From the NCBI GenBank assembly GCA_041393395.1, contig JAWKKG010000005.1:372001-436000 (forward strand): 64,000 bases of DNA. Reading direction: 5' to 3'. Each line of letters starts with the position of its first letter. The first letter of the stretch is position 1. Below the pieces are notes generated by a model. That model was not told the DNA's origin and searched no databases. It worked only from the letters and a program-made list of their open reading frames with translations. Origin of the DNA: JAGQIB01 sp041393395 (lineage in GTDB: Bacteria > ARS69). The position numbers were made by a program, and so were the translations under genes. Below, piece by piece: positions 59,242 through 64,000 of the stretch.

Positions 59242-62200
59242 CAGGCCTCGCCTCCCGCCAAGTGATATCGAGCGCCGCGGCGCTCGCCGGTACGTTTGAC
59301 GGAGCCGTCAGCAAGAAGGGCTTTGATCGCCTTGTTCCAGTCGCTACCCGAAATGCCGGTCGCGTCGATGACGTCGGCTCTACTGGCTCCGGTACCGTTG
59401 GCGCCGATGGCATCTTTGACCTTGCTGAGGAGCCCGGCATCAACCGACTCAGCGGAACGATTGGGCAAAGAGGACCCGCTTGTCGCTGCCCTGGGGCGAG
59501 TGGAAGCCGTCTTTTTGCGCACGCCGTTGGCCCGGGGTGCCTTCTTTCTGCCCGCCCTTCCCGTTTCCGGCGCGGGCGCCTCGAGAAGGCCCTTTAGCGC
59601 GTCCTTGACCGCCGCGGAAGTCCGTTCTTTGACAAGCTCGTCGACCTCGCGCTGACTGACTCTTCGAGGCTGCCACTTGCCGTCCTCGTCCTCGCACCAG
59701 AAGACGTCCTCCACGCCATGTGCCATGGCGAGGTTCCGGTCCTCCGCGCACTTCGGCACCACCCGCTCCGGCCACAGGTGCATCGCCAGGTGCGCCCAGT
59801 CGTAGTCCCCCTTGCACAGCTTGTCCCAGGCGGACCTGCACTCCTTCTGCCAGGCCTTGTGTTGAGGCACGAGGCGCCAGAGAGGCGCGAAGTTCAGGAG
59901 CACGCCGTCATCGAGGTTGGGGTTCCACAGCGGGGCAACCCGGGCGACCTCGTCGCGGAACGCACGCAGCTCGCCCACGAAAGTCTCCTGGGCCTCGACC
60001 TCCTTGCGCTGGCTGCCGGCAGGGTTGGGGCCGGCGTCCTGGGTGAGGTTGGTGAGCTTGCGTTCCTCGTGCTGGAGCTTCGGCACGACGTGGTCGCTCA
60101 GCAGGCGGAAGAGCGTGTCGCGCGTGAAGCGGTGGTAGTAGAGCCATGCGGAGTAGGAGGCCGACGTCGTAGCGAGCTGCCAGTAGATCGGCGCCTTACG
60201 GCGGCTCTTGGAGTAGCGACCCAGGTGATAGCCGAAGAAGTTGGAGCGGAGCCACGCCCTGATCCCATCATCACCGCAGTCAAGAGTCTCGCCGAGCTCA
60301 GCCAGAATTGCATCGCTGTCACAGCCTGGCCAGCATGCCTTGATCGCCACTGCTAGCGCACCTCCAAGATCCGCTGAGGCCCCAAGGTCATCAACCAAGA
60401 TGCTCGAGACCCGTGGCTGCAGCCCCGCGAGCATCGCGCCCACATCGGGCCTTTTGAACGGGTCCCGCACGAACTCCTTCCAGGTTTCCCCCCGACCAAA
60501 CACCTCTTGTTTCCACCGCCCGAGTGCAATGCCAACGAGGTGCGACAGAAGCTCTGGGGCCAGATCGCCCGCTGAGTGCTGGGCACGTTCGACGGCGCAC
60601 AGCACGTCACGCGGGTGGCATTTCGCGATATGACATATCAGTTCGGTCCTTCGATCTACGAAGTAGCTCTTCTTGGTAATCCACCGCTTAGCACCTACCC
60701 GCTCAAGCCCAACCGCGACCAACTGGTCAATTCCCAAGCCGACTAAGCGCGCAATGTCATCCGGATCGGCATCACCATCCGGGTACTCACAGACATGCGG
60801 GCCAATCTCTTCTTCAACGAATTGCTGCTCCGCAGGAGTGAGTTCAAGAGCATTCGATACTGCCCGGTCAATCCGAGCGGCACACTGAAGCGCATCGACA
60901 ACCCGCCTCTGACGCAATACAGCGATAGCAGAGGCAGCGTCTGCAACGCCCTGTCCGCGGCCTAAGCGAACGCCAGAAAACAGCAGACTTGTCTCATCAA
61001 GACTCAGCTCATGAGCCTTTGCTTCCAGCAAGGCATCAGATCCGCCCTCGCTCACACTCAGCCTTACGGCAGCAACAGCATCAGCGGGCACAGAGTGCAC
61101 AACCGCAGTCGTGTACCTTCGCGCAGCGCTTCCTGACGTAGACACATCACCACCGCCCACAGCTAGCTCGATGAACGCTTGAGGCGCGCGGCATAAAAAA
61201 TAGAATGCAGAAGCCAGCAAGACATCGCGATCCTTGTGGAACCAACTCTGCGCGTTGTGGCTGAAGATGCAGCCCTCCGGCAGGATCTTCGCAGCGAACG
61301 CGCTCGCTGTGCGCACCGTGTAGGTAACACCCGGTCGGTGATAGAAGGCAGTATTCTGGACTCTAGCACTCTCTAGTGACTTGAGACACCGACCATCGGA
61401 ATCCCAGTCGACGACCAGGTGGATATCGTCAAACGGTGGCGAGTACTCACCACCCTTTGAGAACAAGTGCCAGCGCTCACTCAAACTGGTTTCAGGTACT
61501 TCCCATCGCAGTCGGACAAAGCGAAAATCATCCGCTGTAGCGACTCCTTGCCGCACGGGCGACACGGCGTCCGCAAAAGCCTGGCCGCTCAAGAAGCGCT
61601 CCAGGTAGCTTGCAGGCGCCCAATATGCGAAGACGCCGGCAGGAAGCTGCCTGATGACATCCAGTGGTGGAGCAAAGGCGCACCGAGGCAACGTGCCGCT
61701 CTCCCGAAACGCACAGATTGCGGCCAGGAGCTCCTCTTGCTTGCTTCTCGTGTCCAGGTGCCTTGTGACGAACGGTCGAAGCCCGTTGTCGCCGGCGCGC
61801 AGAGCAAGGCAGTAGGCAGCAGCTTCCACTAATGCGTCGTCCAGCACCCCGAGACCAAGATCGGTGAAGACCTCTAGTCCGTTTTTCCAGACAACGTCCT
61901 TGCGCCACGACTCACTATTTCCCATGAAGAAGCCTGTCCGTGCGCTGAGGACCCCAACGCGCCCGGACTGCACAAGCAACTCGGTTGCACGCTCAACGAA
62001 GACCTGAAAAATGTCCTGTGCAGATGACGGGAAGAGAGTCTTGACGAGGCTGCGAATCCCGACGGAGCTTTCGCCGAACGGCGGATTCATCACGATGATG
62101 TCGTAACGATAGCTACAGACGTCGATGAAGCCGAGCCCGCGGGCGGCGTCGCCAGCAAAGAGCTGACGGGCGATTGCCTGATCAGCGGCAGCACTTGTGG

Positions 62201-63713
62201 CGAAGGTCTCCAGAGCCGTCCGCAGGTCCTTTCCGGCTTGAGCCCACTCCCTCTCCTCGGCCTGCTCGAAGAGGCCACCTACGCCGCCGTGGATCTGACG
62301 AACCCAATGGTCGATCTGATCGGTGATGCGCAGCAGGTAGCCCGCCTCGCCTGCGAGATTCAGGTGGTCGAACACACGCTCAACCAGCTCGCCGAGCTTG
62401 GGTTCGAGGGTCGCGACGAAAGCCCTGCGCAGATCCGCCTCGCCGGGCATCGGCTCGGCGACTACGACGTTGGTCTTCGTGATCGCGGGGCGCTGCTCGC
62501 GCGAAAGGCCCGCCTCCTGGAAGGCGCGCTGAGCTCGCAGCCAGAGGGCCAGGGCGGCGATCTGAGCCGCGCGCGGGTCGATGTCGATCCCGTGGAGATT
62601 GTGGCGCAGGATCAGTTCGGGCGCTGCGGTGCGCAGGGCATCGAGCTCGGAGTAGTCCACGCGGAGGGTGGAACCGGTCAGCTGGCTCGCTGCCGCGCCC
62701 TCGTCCTGCCAAGCCTCTTCATAGATCGTGAGTAGCAGATCGAAGGTGTAGAGCAGGAAGTGCCCCGAGCCGCAGGCGGGGTCGAGGATCTTCAGGTCGC
62801 GCGGATCTTTCTTGGCGCGGAAGGGCACCGGGAAGGGGTGCTCGGACGTCTCGCCGAAGTTCACGCCCTCGGGTTCCCCGGGGACGGGCTCGCCCTCGGC
62901 CAGGAATGCCTCGTGCTGGCGGCGGACGAGGTAGTCGAGCCCCTTCAGGCCCGTCTGCCCTCGCATCATCTCGAACCATGTCCGCCCCAGCGTATTGTCG
63001 ACCAGGAACTGGACGACGTAGCGCGGGGTGAAGAACTGGTTGCGCACGGCGAGCTCGCGGCTGTTGCGCGGGGCTTGGCTCTCCTCGCGCATCTTCTTCC
63101 GCTCGTCCTCACCGTTGAAGTACTGGTAGGCCCACCCGATCGTCTCGTCCTCGATCCAAACCGAGGCTAGCTCGGGGGCGTTCAGGATCTCGATGAGCTC
63201 CTGCAGAGCCTGGCGGCGGGGCCAGAGGAGACTCGCCGGGGCGCGGCGGTCGAAGAGGACGCGCACTTCGCGGCCAATCTCGTCGAAGAGTGACTCGATG
63301 TAGAGCCGGTAGCCGTGGTCGGGAAGCTGAACGAGCCCCGGTGCGAGCCCCGTGAACTCCTTGAAGCCCGCAGACTGATCCCCCCGGCTGATGCACTCCT
63401 GAACGAGCCCACGCGCCTCCAGCATGGTTAACGCCACGAAGCGATTCAGAATTGTGAAGGCGGCCTCGCGCAAGTAGGACGCGACCGCATCCGCCCTGCT
63501 CATCCCACTCGCGCGCTGGTGCTCGATGGCCATCACGAGCTTGGTCCTAAGCGCACGCTGCGCGGCATCGAGGTGCTCGCCCGGCTCAGTCGCGATGGTC
63601 CCGCCGAGACGGATATCGAAGACACCCTCGAGCTGCTCGGCGTACTCGTGCTCCAGCAACCCCCGGGCTGCCTGAGTCGCGCGCTGGATGCGATTTCTGG
63701 TCTCTTTGTCCAT
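59241..63713 (-). CDS. pglX: BREX adenine-specific DNA methyltransferase PglX, long form with C-terminal winged-helix-like domain
   Basis: The 1,490-aa protein starts at ATG 63713, 12 nt after the brxC stop. The N6-adenine methyltransferase core has motif I ILDPACGSGHFLLYTFD (about residue 308) and motif IV IIVMNPPFGES (about 545). The central target-recognition region (about residues 590-1110) has clearly lower G+C than the flanks. After a basic Ala/Arg/Lys linker, the last ~65 residues (SLLSKVKDAIGANG, SRADVIDATGISGSDWNKAI, then a RRGARYHL wing) look like a winged helix. That makes it longer than the usual ~1,200-residue type 1 PglX. It methylates host DNA at an asymmetric site so that BREX spares self. 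Confidence 0.95.
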   Translation of the reverse strand: MDKETRNRIQRATQAARGLLEHEYAEQLEGVFDIRLGGTIATEPGEHLDAAQRALRTKLVMAIEHQRASGMSRADAVASYLREAAFTILNRFVALTMLEARGLVQECISRGDQSAGFKEFTGLAPGLVQLPDHGYRLYIESLFDEIGREVRVLFDRRAPASLLWPRRQALQELIEILNAPELASVWIEDETIGWAYQYFNGEDERKKMREESQAPRNSRELAVRNQFFTPRYVVQFLVDNTLGRTWFEMMRGQTGLKGLDYLVRRQHEAFLAEGEPVPGEPEGVNFGETSEHPFPVPFRAKKDPRDLKILDPACGSGHFLLYTFDLLLTIYEEAWQDEGAAASQLTGSTLRVDYSELDALRTAAPELILRHNLHGIDIDPRAAQIAALALWLRAQRAFQEAGLSREQRPAITKTNVVVAEPMPGEADLRRAFVATLEPKLGELVERVFDHLNLAGEAGYLLRITDQIDHWVRQIHGGVGGLFEQAEEREWAQAGKDLRTALETFATSAAADQAIARQLFAGDAARGLGFIDVCSYRYDIIVMNPPFGESSVGIRSLVKTLFPSSAQDIFQVFVERATELLVQSGRVGVLSARTGFFMGNSESWRKDVVWKNGLEVFTDLGLGVLDDALVEAAAYCLALRAGDNGLRPFVTRHLDTRSKQEELLAAICAFRESGTLPRCAFAPPLDVIRQLPAGVFAYWAPASYLERFLSGQAFADAVSPVRQGVATADDFRFVRLRWEVPETSLSERWHLFSKGGEYSPPFDDIHLVVDWDSDGRCLKSLESARVQNTAFYHRPGVTYTVRTASAFAAKILPEGCIFSHNAQSWFHKDRDVLLASAFYFLCRAPQAFIELAVGGGDVSTSGSAARRYTTAVVHSVPADAVAAVRLSVSEGGSDALLEAKAHELSLDETSLLFSGVRLGRGQGVADAASAIAVLRQRRVVDALQCAARIDRAVSNALELTPAEQQFVEEEIGPHVCEYPDGDADPDDIARLVGLGIDQLVAVGLERVGAKRWITKKSYFVDRRTELICHIAKCHPRDVLCAVERAQHSAGDLAPELLSHLVGIALGRWKQEVFGRGETWKEFVRDPFKRPDVGAMLAGLQPRVSSILVDDLGASADLGGALAVAIKACWPGCDSDAILAELGETLDCGDDGIRAWLRSNFFGYHLGRYSKSRRKAPIYWQLATTSASYSAWLYYHRFTRDTLFRLLSDHVVPKLQHEERKLTNLTQDAGPNPAGSQRKEVEAQETFVGELRAFRDEVARVAPLWNPNLDDGVLLNFAPLWRLVPQHKAWQKECRSAWDKLCKGDYDWAHLAMHLWPERVVPKCAEDRNLAMAHGVEDVFWCEDEDGKWQPRRVSQREVDELVKERTSAAVKDALKGLLEAPAPETGRAGRKKAPRANGVRKKTASTRPRAATSGSSLPNRSAESVDAGLLSKVKDAIGANGTGASRADVIDATGISGSDWNKAIKALLADGSVKRTGERRGARYHLAGGEA

Positions 63714-63725
63714 CCGGTCGGCCCC

Positions 63726-64000
63726 CTACTGAACCAGCACCTTCTTGCCCGCGCCGATGAGCTCCAGGCATTGCTCCTTCAGGCCAGACAAGGCCTGGTC
63801 AAGCTGCTCCTCGGTCTCGATCCCACCGCTGAAGTAGCTCGACGCCGCGACCCGAACGACTCGGTTCCCATCGACGAGACGAAGCATCTCCTCGACCGCG
63901 CTCGACAGCCGGCCGGAGCATGCATCGAGATCTGAGCGCAGCAGGGGGATCGCCATCGATGCGGTGCCGTCCGTGGTCGCTCGTGACACCAGTGGCCCAG
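63726..64000 (-). CDS. brxC: BREX protein BrxC, C-terminal end (cut by window edge)
   Basis: About 90 C-terminal codons are in the window and the frame is open to the edge. The sequence (SRLSSAVEEMLRLVDGNRVV, then SSYFSGGIETEEQLDQALSG, ending GAGKKVLVQ) fits the end of BrxC/PglY ATPases, where a strand, 'F.GRLET.EE' and a final 'GKxVLL' recur. It precedes pglX by 12 nt as in type 1 BREX (brxA-brxB-brxC-pglX-pglZ-brxL). The ATPase domain lies outside. Confidence 0.82.
   Translation of the reverse strand, partial: GPLVSRATTDGTASMAIPLLRSDLDACSGRLSSAVEEMLRLVDGNRVVRVAASSYFSGGIETEEQLDQALSGLKEQCLELIGAGKKVLVQ

Overview
The window is GC-rich bacterial DNA (roughly 65-72% G+C by eye, with lower patches at the right end), densely coded, with many 1-4 nt stop/start overlaps. 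Five secreted proteins end in the same FlgD/Ig-like C-terminal domain (PNP...G...WDG.D..G..VAAG.Y..R). FG-GAP/VCBS repeat proteins, TPR lipoproteins, several sigma/anti-sigma pairs and Pkn-type kinases accompany them. Together these suggest an uncultured FCB-group-type bacterium (Eisenbacteria/Latescibacteria/Krumholzibacteriota-like). That assignment is inference; no rRNA is present.

Layout. 1-10.6 kb (minus strand): an Omp85/BamA-like protein cut by the window edge, a bactofilin-like membrane protein, an ECF sigma factor with a probable anti-sigma factor, TPR and CRTAC1-type FG-GAP proteins, and upstream of them a translationally coupled phospholipid trio: PlsC-like acyltransferase, Tam41-like CDP-diacylglycerol synthase, and a CDP-alcohol transferase resembling phosphatidylinositol-phosphate synthase. 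10.8-14.3 kb (plus): a serine-palmitoyltransferase-type PLP enzyme, an acetoacetate-decarboxylase-fold protein lacking the lysines, a lipid kinase and a VTT/DedA-like membrane protein. 14.5-19 kb: a CHAT-domain lipoprotein facing a second sigma/anti-sigma pair. 19-24.3 kb: pseudopilin, 5'-3' exonuclease, enolase, FtsB/DivIC-like protein, and a monohaem lipoprotein coupled to a dihaem beta-barrel-like protein. 24.3-36 kb: a GT-C-like membrane protein, surface proteins, and a PadR regulator with its membrane partner. 36-48.7 kb: FHA protein plus kinase, an AbiE toxin-antitoxin pair, a TPR kinase with its beta-helix surface protein, and a divergent ECF sigma factor of the kind that accompanies such kinases.

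48.7-54.5 kb holds small cysteine-rich secreted proteins, an initiator tRNA-fMet gene with its own promoter and terminator, and then a run of small plus-strand genes, each with a strong Shine-Dalgarno site and several followed by near-perfect hairpins. I recognise almost none of these. 54.6-64 kb is a convergent type 1 BREX phage-defence operon (brxC end, pglX, pglZ, brxL, read right to left). brxA and brxB would lie beyond the right edge. The BREX genes have patchy, lower G+C, strongest in the middle of pglX, which fits horizontal transfer and exchange of the target-recognition region.

The parts most worth attention are the small-gene array between tRNA-fMet and BREX, the unusual PglX and BrxL features, and the coupled PlsC/Tam41/PIP-synthase-like operon facing the sphingolipid-type cluster.
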